Shown piece by piece: positions 1-6,348 of a stretch of DNA of 7,953 bases. Where the stretch lies: NCBI GenBank assembly GCA_030633145.1, contig DAOVTM010000181.1, positions 1-7,953 on the forward strand, read 5' to 3'. The stretch comes from Desulfobulbaceae bacterium. GTDB taxonomy: Bacteria; Desulfobacterota; Desulfobulbia; Desulfobulbales; Desulfobulbaceae. The notes under the pieces were generated by a model. It saw nothing but the letters and a program-made list of their open reading frames with translations. It made no database searches and was not told the DNA's origin. The position numbers and the translations under genes were made by a program. Position 1 is the first letter of the stretch. The number at the start of each line of letters is the position of its first letter.

Positions 1-98
1 TGCTCATCTATCGTTTCGGCACTCATTGCTGATAGTTCTTCAACAGTAAACCCTAATTTTCTAGCTATAACCTTTTTTACGCCATGGTATAGCTTCAT
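1..98 (-). CDS. Partial small protein, N-terminus only; possibly acyl-carrier-protein-like
   Basis: The first 32 codons are present; the gene continues past position 1. The start is the ATG at 98-96. A strong Shine-Dalgarno sequence GGAGG lies at 108-104, 5 nt before it, which makes this a real gene start even though the reading frame is short here. The visible protein begins MKLYHGVKKVIARKLG and continues FTVEELSAMSAETIDE. The pattern VKKVIxxKLGxxxEEL followed by an acidic stretch resembles helix 1 and the following loop of acyl carrier proteins. The diagnostic DSL serine that carries phosphopantetheine would lie beyond the window, so this is only a suggestion. Base composition is AT-rich compared with the genes to the right. 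Another small helical protein is equally possible. Confidence 0.6.
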   Translation of the reverse strand, partial: MKLYHGVKKVIARKLGFTVEELSAMSAETIDE

Positions 99-150
99 TT
101 CTTCCTCCGAGATTATAGTATAATATAGTATAGTAGATTTTGTCTTTGAA
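99..150 (-). promoter_or_regulatory. AT-rich leader and candidate promoter of the left-edge gene, with a 10-bp tandem repeat
   Basis: Directly upstream of the left-edge gene the 9-mer TATAGTATA occurs twice with a 10-bp period (114-122 and 124-132). Read on the minus strand this gives -10-like hexamers TATACT at 122-117 and 132-127, and TATATT at 127-122. An AAGACA -35-like hexamer at 146-141 stands 18 nt from the nearer TATACT. Either TATACT would give a very short 5' leader ending in the Shine-Dalgarno sequence at 108-104. The -35 match is weak, so the exact promoter is not fixed. Confidence 0.3.
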
Positions 151-385
151 AATGAATACCCGTTCAACTAAAATACGCTTTTTATCTAATGTTGATAAAG
201 AGGAGTGTCAAGGAAAAATGCCACGATAGCGTTGCGGAAAATAGACGCATACTGTATGTAGTAGGTTGGAAGTGTTTTATTCAAGGACAAAAAAATAAGG
301 ATACCTTTATTTGACATCCATCAAGAACTTTTTTATGTTGATTCGATTTTAAAAATTCTGAAAAACTATTTAGGTGTGGGGAGTT
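151..385. other. Gene-free AT-rich stretch
   Basis: I find no coding region, RNA gene or insertion sequence here on either strand. Short reading frames exist, for example GTG at 205 on the plus strand, preceded by AGGA, but it stops after 18 codons. The only promoter-like signal is TTGACA at 311-316 with TATGTT at 334-339, a 17-nt spacer, on the plus strand. It would read antisense through the tRNA towards the PAP2 gene and has no gene immediately after it, so I do not list it separately. Confidence 0.5.
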
Positions 386-423
386 AAAAACAAGGAATTG
401 AGCTGCATGCACTTAACTCCTTG
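386..423 (-). terminator. Rho-independent terminator of the tRNA-Arg gene
   Basis: On the minus strand, 8 nt after the tRNA CCA end, arm CAAGGAGTTAAG (423-412) pairs with CTCAATTCCTTG (402-391) around a 9-nt loop. There are eleven pairs including one G-U, and one A-C mismatch. The stem is followed at once by five T residues (390-386). Position next to the tRNA, stem length and T tract all fit an intrinsic terminator. A competing pairing of GGAGTTAA (420-413) with TTAACTCC (387-380) also exists. Confidence 0.8.
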
Positions 424-431
424 AAATTACA

Positions 432-508
432 TGGTGGGCGAGGTGGGATTCGAACCCACGACCTTCGGCTTCGGAGGCCGACACTCTATCCAGCTGAGCT
501 ACCCGCCC
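432..508 (-). tRNA. tRNA-Arg (anticodon CCG), with encoded CCA
   Basis: The gene gives a complete cloverleaf on the minus strand. Acceptor arm GGGCGGG pairs with CTCGCCC (one G-U). The D stem is GCTC/GAGT. The anticodon stem TCGGC/GCCGA encloses loop CTCCGAA, placing anticodon CCG at 474-472, which reads the Arg codon CGG. The variable loop is AGGTC. The T arm GTGGG/CCCAC carries the standard TTCGAAT loop. The discriminator is A, and the terminal CCA is genomically encoded at 434-432. It has its own upstream promoter and a terminator right after it, so it is a single-gene transcription unit. The 3' end faces the low-GC left part of the window, a common layout where integrases use a tRNA as attachment site. 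Confidence 0.97.
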
Positions 509-536
509 TTGGGGAAAAGGATATGTTACTATTTAA

Positions 537-565
537 ACTATACCATGCTTTTTAATTGCTTCCAA
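537..565 (-). promoter_or_regulatory. Sigma-70-type promoter of the tRNA-Arg gene
   Basis: On the minus strand, TTGGAA (565-560; 4 of 6 to consensus) is followed by a 17-nt spacer and TATAGT (542-537; 5 of 6). The predicted transcription start lies near 530, about 22 nt before the mature tRNA 5' end. It overlaps the TTG codon at 556 that could otherwise serve as an upstream start of the divergent PAP2 gene, which favours the later ATG for that gene. Confidence 0.6.
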
Positions 566-594
566 CCTTAATCTTCTCTTCTTTCGTAAAATCT

Positions 595-1308
595 ATGTTG
601 AAAAATCGGCTGCTTGAACTCTCTGTAGTTACTGTGGTTCTGTTGCTGGTCAGTGGTGTACTCTGGCTGACAAATACGGATCATGCTGTTGCCTCCACAA
701 TTCTTGGTGGGAAAAAATTGAGTCCTCTTGGCATGAGATTCTGGCCTGCCGGGGATGGATTCCCCTGGAAAACACTGTATTATATAGCTCCGTATCCGGC
801 CATTGTCTTGGCCTTGACCGCATTGGGTCTGCTGGTGTCAGGGTTTTTTATTGGCAGTATCGCCTTCTGGCGGAAAAAAGCTATCTTTGTCCTCCTCTTT
901 CTTGCTCTTGGTCCCGGCCTGGTGGTAAATGTAATACTCAAGGATCAACTGGGGCGGGCTCGGCCAAGGGAAGTTGTTGAATTTGGTGGTACCTTTGCTT
1001 ATACCCAGATGTGGCAGCCGGGCAATGCGGGGAAGAACAGTTCATTCCCCTCTGGACACGCATCTATCGCTTTTTTTGCCATTGCGCCCTGGTTTTTACT
1101 GCGTGATTCGCACCGTAAAACAGCTGCTGGATTTCTCCTCTTAGGACTAACCTTTGGCACCCTTGTTGGCACTGCCCGTATCCTCCAGGGGGGACATTTT
1201 GTCAGTGATGTTATCTGGGCCGGAGGGCTGGTTTACCTCATAGGCGGTGGGTTGGCTCTGTTGATGGGCTTTGCACGCAAGCAAATAGCTGGTCAGTTAT
1301 CTGCGTGA
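595..1308 (+). CDS. PAP2-family integral membrane phosphatase
   Basis: A 237-residue membrane protein of the PAP2 / type 2 phosphatidic acid phosphatase superfamily. These enzymes remove phosphate from lipid phosphates such as undecaprenyl diphosphate, phosphatidylglycerophosphate or lipid A, with the active site at the periplasmic face. All three signature motifs are present (numbering from the ATG at 595): K116-x6-R123-P124, then PSGH at 152-155, then R195-x5-H201-x3-D205. H155 and H201 are the expected nucleophile and general-acid histidines. About five to six hydrophobic segments surround them. The open frame extends upstream to a TTG at 556, but that codon lies in the tRNA promoter. Neither start has a convincing Shine-Dalgarno sequence, so the start is uncertain. 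The gene converges on the LPS-type operon and its last codons run into a tandem repeat shared with the neighbour. The substrate cannot be told from sequence; a lipid A phosphatase (LpxE-like) or carrier-lipid phosphatase is plausible given the context. Confidence 0.9.
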   Translation: MLKNRLLELSVVTVVLLLVSGVLWLTNTDHAVASTILGGKKLSPLGMRFWPAGDGFPWKTLYYIAPYPAIVLALTALGLLVSGFFIGSIAFWRKKAIFVLLFLALGPGLVVNVILKDQLGRARPREVVEFGGTFAYTQMWQPGNAGKNSSFPSGHASIAFFAIAPWFLLRDSHRKTAAGFLLLGLTFGTLVGTARILQGGHFVSDVIWAGGLVYLIGGGLALLMGFARKQIAGQLSA

Positions 1309-2544
1309 ATCTGCGTAATCTGCGGATATCAGATGAGGCTTAATTGCCGTAAAAACCTCCTCAACTGTAATTGCCTGCAAACATTTATTGTCCGTACACG
1401 GGGTCTTTCTGTGATTAGCTGCGCTGACACAGGGAGAGCAGGCAAGTCCGGCAAAGATCGGGGTGGAGTTGCCCAGTGAACCATACAGCTTCGGGGTCTC
1501 CGGCCCAAAGAGGACAAAGCAGGGCAGGGGAGTGATGGAAGAAAAATGGCCGGGTCCAGAGTCGTTGGTTACCATCAGGGTTGCTATGGAGTAGAGTATC
1601 GGCAACTGTCCCAGTTTGAGCGTTCCGGCAAAGTTGATACATCGGCTGCTGTTAATTTCTTGGCATCGTTCCTCTGCCTCTTCCTGTTCCGATGGTGCGC
1701 CGGTAATCAGCACCACCACATCCCGGGATGTGGCCAGAATCCTGCGGATAAGTTCCTGGTACCGTTCAGGCATCCACCTCCGCTGGGGGAGCAGCTCACT
1801 GGCGTTGGGATTAATCAGGACGATCCGGTTGCGAGCCGGATCATAGTCTGGGCAATACTCTTTGACCAGGGTGTGCATATCGTTGAGTTCCTGACTGGAG
1901 CAGGATATAAGCGGCAGGCTGACCTCTTCATCTCTGATAATCTCTTTAGAAAACGGTGTTTCCGGCTGTTCGGCCAGCAGGCTGTTGATCAGGGCAATGA
2001 AATTTTTCGCGATATGGATATGGGGGTTATAGGCGACCCTGTGGGTCAGTAACTCTCCCCGATACAGCCCCTCGTTGTGAAAACTGTAAAATCCGACCCG
2101 GTTTCGCGCTCCACAGAGACCGGTTAACAGGGCTGTAAACCTGGAAAACAACTCCAGGTCAACCACGGTATCAATCTTCTCTTGCCGAGACCAGCGCAGG
2201 AAACGCAGGGTGTCCAGAAGCAGGACAAAAATACCAGTCTCACGAATGGTAAAGGTGTTCTCCTGTTGGATGGTGCCGGTGAGATCCAGGCTGCCCCTGT
2301 TCTTGGCAAAAATAACAAAAAAAAGTTCCGCATCCAGTTGCTGCCGAGCCTTGCGCAGGGCAGGATCAACCAGGATGGTGGAACCCATTTCCGAAAGCTC
2401 AATAAAGAGTATCTTTTTTATCTTTTTTTCCCGATGTTGCCGGGTGGTCATGATACTGTCCCACAGCCATCTCCAAAGGGTAAGGAGAAAGGTGAGCGGG
2501 ATGCCGACGTTCCGGTCTATAGTCCGCATGGTATCAACATTCAT
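1297..2544 (-). CDS. Glycosyltransferase family 9 (heptosyltransferase-like) protein
   Basis: A 415-residue GT-B-fold enzyme of the family that includes the ADP-heptose:LPS heptosyltransferases WaaC/WaaF, which add sugars to the LPS inner core at the cytosolic face. The C-terminal nucleotide-sugar domain is clear: INPNAS (about 245-250), then RRWMPERY, then FAGTLKLGQL, then NDSGPGH at 327-333 and a following LFGPETP. The N-terminal GT-9 glycine motif is altered: ELSEMGSTILVDPALR (49-64) stands where family members usually have a GD-containing loop. Residues 13-31 form a Trp-rich hydrophobic stretch that could anchor it at the membrane. A Cys quartet C369-x2-C372-x10-C383-x4-C388 matches the Cys-rich segment often seen near the end of GT-9 proteins. 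The start ATG at 2544 is supported by AGGAAG at 2558-2553. It is the last gene of the operon, 41 nt after the flippase-like gene. The last nine or so residues (ADYADSRR region) come from a short repeat. Donor and acceptor are unknown. Confidence 0.9.
   Translation of the reverse strand: MNVDTMRTIDRNVGIPLTFLLTLWRWLWDSIMTTRQHREKKIKKILFIELSEMGSTILVDPALRKARQQLDAELFFVIFAKNRGSLDLTGTIQQENTFTIRETGIFVLLLDTLRFLRWSRQEKIDTVVDLELFSRFTALLTGLCGARNRVGFYSFHNEGLYRGELLTHRVAYNPHIHIAKNFIALINSLLAEQPETPFSKEIIRDEEVSLPLISCSSQELNDMHTLVKEYCPDYDPARNRIVLINPNASELLPQRRWMPERYQELIRRILATSRDVVVLITGAPSEQEEAEERCQEINSSRCINFAGTLKLGQLPILYSIATLMVTNDSGPGHFSSITPLPCFVLFGPETPKLYGSLGNSTPIFAGLACSPCVSAANHRKTPCTDNKCLQAITVEEVFTAIKPHLISADYADSRR
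1299..1327. repeat. Short degenerate tandem repeat (ATCTGCGTxA type) at the convergent gene junction
   Basis: Three near-identical units stand head to tail: ATCTGCGTGA (1299-1308), ATCTGCGTA (1309-1317) and ATCTGCGGAT (1318-1327). The repeat supplies the last two codons and stop of the PAP2 gene on one strand, and the last nine or so codons of the glycosyltransferase on the other. I recall similar ATCTGCG-type short repeats scattered in intergenic regions of many bacterial genomes, but cannot check copy number here. Confidence 0.75.
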
Positions 2545-2552
2545 GTGTTTTT

Positions 2553-2558
2553 CTTCCT
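2553..2558 (-). promoter_or_regulatory. Ribosome binding site of the GT-9 gene
   Basis: AGGAAG on the minus strand, 8 nt before the ATG at 2544-2542. It decides between this start and the in-frame ATG five codons later, and is the clearest Shine-Dalgarno sequence in the operon. Confidence 0.65.
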
Positions 2559-2585
2559 GGTATAAGGTGTACTTTTCATGACTGG

Positions 2586-3557
2586 TTACAGTTTGTTTTT
2601 CTGGGTTAAATAGACCATCAATCCGGGCAGAGAGGCGACCATGGCCGTCAACCCGAAAAGAATGGAAAAGGTTAAGACTCTGGATTTATCTGCCCCGATC
2701 ATCAGGAAAAAGCCAACCATGGCTCCCTCTCGTACCCCCCAGCCAGCCAGGGATATGGGTACCAGGGTCAGCAGGATGACTGGTGGAACCAGTACCAGAT
2801 AGACCTGGAGGGGAAAGTCCAAACCCGTTGCCCGACCCAGGACATAAAAAGCGGACATGGCGCATAAATGGGTGATGATAGATAGCCCCAACTGGATGGA
2901 AATTGATCTGATTGACGAATATACCTGAAAGTATCGTTCCGATAACCTACCAAGATAGCCCAGATATCTGCCAGTGGTAAAGATGCGGAATTTACGCAGG
3001 AAGAAGAGGGCAATCAGTCCACAGGTCAGGCAGGACAGGATAAACAGCAGCGGATAATACACCGTTGCAGGCAACAGGGTATGGTTCAGCAGCAGGGCAC
3101 TGATATTCAGGAGCAGGAGCCCGGCCAGGCCGATAATGCGATCAATAAATACCCCGAAAAAGGCATCTTCCGCTGACCCTGGCTCGCCCCTTTTTTGACC
3201 ATTTTTCAGGCTTCTGGAGCAGTCAAGGATGCGTAGGCCGTCTCCCCCCACCGAGGTGGGCAGTCCCTGGTTGAAGAAAGCGCCCTTGAAATAACTTTTC
3301 AGAAAAAAGAGATAGCCCTGGCAAAAACCGATCCGTTGCATGATCAGGTACCAGCGGAAAGAGGCAATCGTTGTGCTGCAGAAGAGCAGCAACAGGGCAA
3401 TCAGCAGGCTCTGGAACGAGACACCACTCATAGCCGCAGCAGTGTCGCGGCTGTTTACGCTACGCAGAATCAGGAAGAGCAGGAGAGCGGTAATCCCGAT
3501 TTTGACGGCGTAGTTTACTGCTCGTTTTCTTTGATTTTTGTCTGACAGAATCGGCAT
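2586..3557 (-). CDS. LPG-synthase transmembrane / flippase-like domain protein (UPF0104-type)
   Basis: A 323-residue inner-membrane protein with about seven to eight hydrophobic segments (near 17-34, 47-66, 138-157, 164-187, 219-240, 250-271, 278-290 and 296-317). It matches the family of the membrane half of lysylphosphatidylglycerol synthase MprF and its stand-alone YbhN/AglD-like relatives. Motifs seen: SFRW at 66-69, FFNQGLPTSVGGDGLR at 94-109, DR at 139-140, and P267-I-S-L-A-GWGVREG through 278. There is no soluble aminoacyl-transferase domain, so it is not a full MprF. Stand-alone members are thought to act in lipid or lipid-linked sugar translocation, but the activity is not established. 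The ATG lies inside the preceding permease gene (43-nt overlap) with no good Shine-Dalgarno sequence, so translation is probably coupled. No later ATG or GTG start is available before the first membrane segment. Its place between an LPS exporter permease and a GT-9 enzyme suggests work on LPS core or a lipid-linked sugar. Confidence 0.88.
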   Translation of the reverse strand: MPILSDKNQRKRAVNYAVKIGITALLLFLILRSVNSRDTAAAMSGVSFQSLLIALLLLFCSTTIASFRWYLIMQRIGFCQGYLFFLKSYFKGAFFNQGLPTSVGGDGLRILDCSRSLKNGQKRGEPGSAEDAFFGVFIDRIIGLAGLLLLNISALLLNHTLLPATVYYPLLFILSCLTCGLIALFFLRKFRIFTTGRYLGYLGRLSERYFQVYSSIRSISIQLGLSIITHLCAMSAFYVLGRATGLDFPLQVYLVLVPPVILLTLVPISLAGWGVREGAMVGFFLMIGADKSRVLTFSILFGLTAMVASLPGLMVYLTQKNKL

Positions 3558-4954
3558 GGAACAAAACCCGCTTCACGGGCTACAAAGATGCTGTTAAATT
3601 GAAGGGAACATTGCGGATTACTGTAATGCTCACATTCAGAAATGTGAAATAAGCGCTGTTCAGGGTCGGCATGAACCAGCATGGTGTTCAGGATAGCAAC
3701 CGGTTCTACAGGGGTGCTTTTAAAATGTCTCCTGCTCAGAATTCTGGTAAGGAAAGCCCGCACTTGTCTGGCAGGGGGGGCTATGATTCGTTCCATCAAA
3801 CCGGCCAGGGCATTGTTGACATGGTCTGAGAAAATCGGTTTTTCCTGCTCAACACGGATAAAGATAACCAGGGTCAACAGGGCAAAGATAGCATTGGGCA
3901 GCCACATACCCAGGATGAGCGGAATGGACAACTCTTCAACCATGACCCTGAAAATGGTGAAGACGATATAATAGAGGACAAAAAAAGCCAAACCCATGGG
4001 AATACCGATTGCCTTGCGCCCCGGCCCCGCCTGAAGTCCCAGGGGGAGGCCAAGCATACTCAGGATAAGGCAGCCCACAGGCAGGGCCAGTCGGTGATGG
4101 TATTCGGTCAGATACACTATACCATGTTGTGTGTCTCTGCCAAATTTATCTGCACTTTCCAGCAGCTGCTGCTGGGACATACTCCCCTTGCTCAATCTGG
4201 TGACATCATTCCCGTCAATACGGGTGGGAGGCTTGAGCGGGATCTGTAACTGGTAGCGGGAAAAGCGGACAATCTGACTGTCCAGGGCATCGGAATTATG
4301 CATGGTACCCGAGTTGAGGACAATAGTTACGGCCATACGTTCAACATCAGCCTTCATATAGCCTCTTTCCGCCATGATGATGACCGGCTGCTGCCGGTTG
4401 CGCATGTCGGAAACATACACCCCGATCCACTGTTCCTGTTCATCAATTTTGTCCACATAGACAACCAGGTCTCCCAGAGCCTCGGTGAACTTTTTTTCCT
4501 TAATGCCGCTGTCAATTTTTTCCTTTGCCAGTTGAAACATCAACTGGCGCATTGCCAGTTCTCCGGCTGGGATCAGGCGAATGGAAAAATAGCCGGTCAG
4601 GCCGGCGATAATGGTGGCAACTATGATCACCGGAGGCAGCATCTGGCGCAGGCTTATGCCGCAGGCCTTAAGGGCGGGGATCTCCCGGTCGTTGGTCAAG
4701 CGGGTAAAGCCAATAATAACACCTGCCATGCTGGCCATGGGGATGACATAAAGCAGCATGTGGGGGAAGATGTAGGAGAAGAGGCGGATAAAATCGGTAA
4801 AGCTGATACCCAGCTCCAGGACGACCTCAAGGAGCGGAATCAGGCGGACTAAAAAGAATACCCCGTACAGGATGAGAAAACTGGCAAAGAACGGAGCCAG
4901 CAGCTCTGTTGCCAGGTAACTGTAGAGTAAGAACGGGGTGCCTTTACGCTGCAT
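3515..4954 (-). CDS. lptF: LptF/LptG-family LPS export permease with a C-terminal Cys/His (Ada-like zinc-binding) extension
   Basis: A 479-residue permease of the YjgP/YjgQ family. LptF and LptG with the ATPase LptB extract LPS from the inner membrane and push it onto the LptC/LptA bridge. Three N-terminal membrane helices (near 17-38, 60-84, 105-127), a periplasmic beta-rich domain (about 130-280) and three further helices (to about 367) follow the family layout. NDREIPALKACGIS (88-101) corresponds to the cytosolic coupling helix. The family normally ends soon after the last helix; this protein continues for about 110 residues. The tail ends in H437-x3-C441, C449 and a GFxPC467-x2-C470 motif resembling the Ada metal-binding domain. 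The start is read as ATG at 4954, overlapping the preceding stop as TGATG; a GTG one codon earlier is an alternative. The final 43 nt overlap the next gene. Assignment as LptF rather than LptG rests on general resemblance; no second permease is visible in the window. Confidence 0.88.
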   Translation of the reverse strand: MQRKGTPFLLYSYLATELLAPFFASFLILYGVFFLVRLIPLLEVVLELGISFTDFIRLFSYIFPHMLLYVIPMASMAGVIIGFTRLTNDREIPALKACGISLRQMLPPVIIVATIIAGLTGYFSIRLIPAGELAMRQLMFQLAKEKIDSGIKEKKFTEALGDLVVYVDKIDEQEQWIGVYVSDMRNRQQPVIIMAERGYMKADVERMAVTIVLNSGTMHNSDALDSQIVRFSRYQLQIPLKPPTRIDGNDVTRLSKGSMSQQQLLESADKFGRDTQHGIVYLTEYHHRLALPVGCLILSMLGLPLGLQAGPGRKAIGIPMGLAFFVLYYIVFTIFRVMVEELSIPLILGMWLPNAIFALLTLVIFIRVEQEKPIFSDHVNNALAGLMERIIAPPARQVRAFLTRILSRRHFKSTPVEPVAILNTMLVHADPEQRLFHISECEHYSNPQCSLQFNSIFVAREAGFVPCRFCQTKIKENEQ

Positions 4955-6339
4955 CACTCATCAATAATATTGTTGATATTCACATCAATCCAGTGCTGAT
5001 CCCACCACTCCACCGGGGTCACAAAGATACCGTGTACCAGCATGGAAAAATGAAGGTGATCGCCCCCTGCCATACCCGTAGTCCCGGAACGACCGATCAG
5101 TTCATCTTTTTGTACCATGGTGTCTATGCTGGTGTCAATACGACTGAGATGGGAATAGAGACTGGCCAGTCCCTGGCCGTGATCTATGATAACGGTGTTG
5201 CCGTAAATGCCAAGATAATCGGTAAAGATGACCCTGCCGCTGTTGGCGGCCTTGATCTCCACCCTGGCCGTTGATGCGATATCCATTCCCAGATGAGTCT
5301 GGTAGTCGATGGCTTTGTTTTTATAAAAATAGGTGCGCTGTTCGGCAAATCCGGCCTTGCCCGCACCTGGCATGCGGATAAACTTATCCTTCCACAACTG
5401 TTCCGATACCGTGTTGGTACATGTCTCGGCTATCTGCAGCGCATTGGCCACCCGGACAGCGTTGTTGACCTGAACGAACTTCTCAATGTCTGAGCCGGAA
5501 AGCTCCGGGTTGTGCTGTTGGAATTCCGGGATTTTCTTCTTTAAAAAAGAGTCCGGGATATTGATTCGGTCTTTTTTCTCCCTGGCTTTTTTAAAGTGCA
5601 TGGAGAATAACCCCTTGCCCTCGTTACCGGCTGGATCCATGGCAATAATCCTGGTATCCACTGGTTTTTTACTGTCCCAGTTCAGGGCGATATAGCTTAT
5701 AAACCGTTTATCGCTGCCAGCTAACGGAAATCCCTGAAAAAATACATCGTCGATCATTACTCCGTGGCGTACAGCCTTTTCAGAAATATTATACACTACA
5801 ATACCACTGCCGCCTGGAGTGATGTACAACTGAGCATGTTCAACCGTCACCATGGGAGCTTTACTGTCCACCTTGACCGGAAACTGATGGACTGTACTAT
5901 TGCCTTTGAACATGTTGTTAAGCGAGAAGTCATGGATGGTGACTACCAGTTCCGCATGCCCGTCCTGCGCACCCTTTTTGACCCCATCCAGGGTGATGGT
6001 CTCTTTAATCTCAGCCGGACCCGCCTTGGACAACCAGGCCTGGCGGGGAAATTCCTGATGATAGAGTTGTATCAATTTGCCGTTCTGCGCCAGGCTGATA
6101 TCAATTTTTCTAATCCCGCTCATCTTGTCGCTGGCCAGCAGGGGTACCCGCATCGGCCCACCGCTCAGGAACGCAATGTCCTTGCCAAGAGTGATCTCTG
6201 GATTCGCGCGTTCTAAGAGGAAAAAGCCTGCTATTGCCACGGCTGCACAAATCAGGAACAACAGGGTCAGGAGGAACTTGCGACCAAGTCCTTTACTTCG
6301 TCGTGCGGGGCGTATTCTATGTCTGTTTTGTCTATCCAT
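4954..6339 (-). CDS. Membrane-anchored M23-family metallopeptidase (LytM-type)
   Basis: A 461-residue protein with a strongly basic N-terminus (nine Arg/Lys in the first 21 residues), one membrane helix at 22-42 and a periplasmic body. Residues about 45-260 look beta-rich and may be Ig-like spacer domains. The peptidase domain occupies about 340-445. It has H349-x3-D353 (HLGMD) and H428-L-H430 (HLHF), giving predicted zinc ligands H349, D353 and H430, plus catalytic H397 (in YSHL) and H428. All key residues are present, so it should be an active zinc endopeptidase cutting peptidoglycan cross-links or stem peptides, rather than a degenerate EnvC-type activator. The start ATG at 6339 is 9 nt after the rng stop; AGAGAA just upstream is a weak ribosome site that overlaps that stop. 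The stop overlaps the permease start. Position between rng and the LPS exporter suggests a cell-wall role coupled to envelope growth. Confidence 0.92.
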   Translation of the reverse strand: MDRQNRHRIRPARRSKGLGRKFLLTLLFLICAAVAIAGFFLLERANPEITLGKDIAFLSGGPMRVPLLASDKMSGIRKIDISLAQNGKLIQLYHQEFPRQAWLSKAGPAEIKETITLDGVKKGAQDGHAELVVTIHDFSLNNMFKGNSTVHQFPVKVDSKAPMVTVEHAQLYITPGGSGIVVYNISEKAVRHGVMIDDVFFQGFPLAGSDKRFISYIALNWDSKKPVDTRIIAMDPAGNEGKGLFSMHFKKAREKKDRINIPDSFLKKKIPEFQQHNPELSGSDIEKFVQVNNAVRVANALQIAETCTNTVSEQLWKDKFIRMPGAGKAGFAEQRTYFYKNKAIDYQTHLGMDIASTARVEIKAANSGRVIFTDYLGIYGNTVIIDHGQGLASLYSHLSRIDTSIDTMVQKDELIGRSGTTGMAGGDHLHFSMLVHGIFVTPVEWWDQHWIDVNINNIIDE

Positions 6340-6348
6340 GGGTATTCT

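Noticed and set aside
311..339. Plus-strand promoter-like pair TTGACA / TATGTT with 17-nt spacing
   Set aside because: The -35 is perfect, but the -10 is 4 of 6, the region is AT-rich so chance matches are expected, and it would transcribe antisense through the tRNA before any gene.
556..594. TTG at 556 as the PAP2 start (13 extra residues)
   Set aside because: It overlaps the tRNA promoter elements and has no ribosome site; the ATG at 595 is preferred, though also without a good ribosome site.
1240..1400. Terminator for the operon or for PAP2 at the convergent junction
   Set aside because: Only short stems are present (for example TTTGC/GCAAA near 1270-1286 and ATCTG/CAGAT at 1318-1334), without a T tract on either strand.
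1546..2052. Plus-strand open frame of 168 codons antisense to the GT-9 gene
   Set aside because: Entirely inside the clear glycosyltransferase gene, with no start signal or family features.
2586..3557. Full lysyl-phosphatidylglycerol synthase (MprF)
   Set aside because: The protein ends after the membrane part; no soluble aminoacyl-transferase domain is present or encoded downstream.
4298..4852. Plus-strand open frame of 184 codons antisense to the permease
   Set aside because: His/Asp/Gln-rich composition is what the complement of membrane-protein codons gives; no start signal and no recognisable family.
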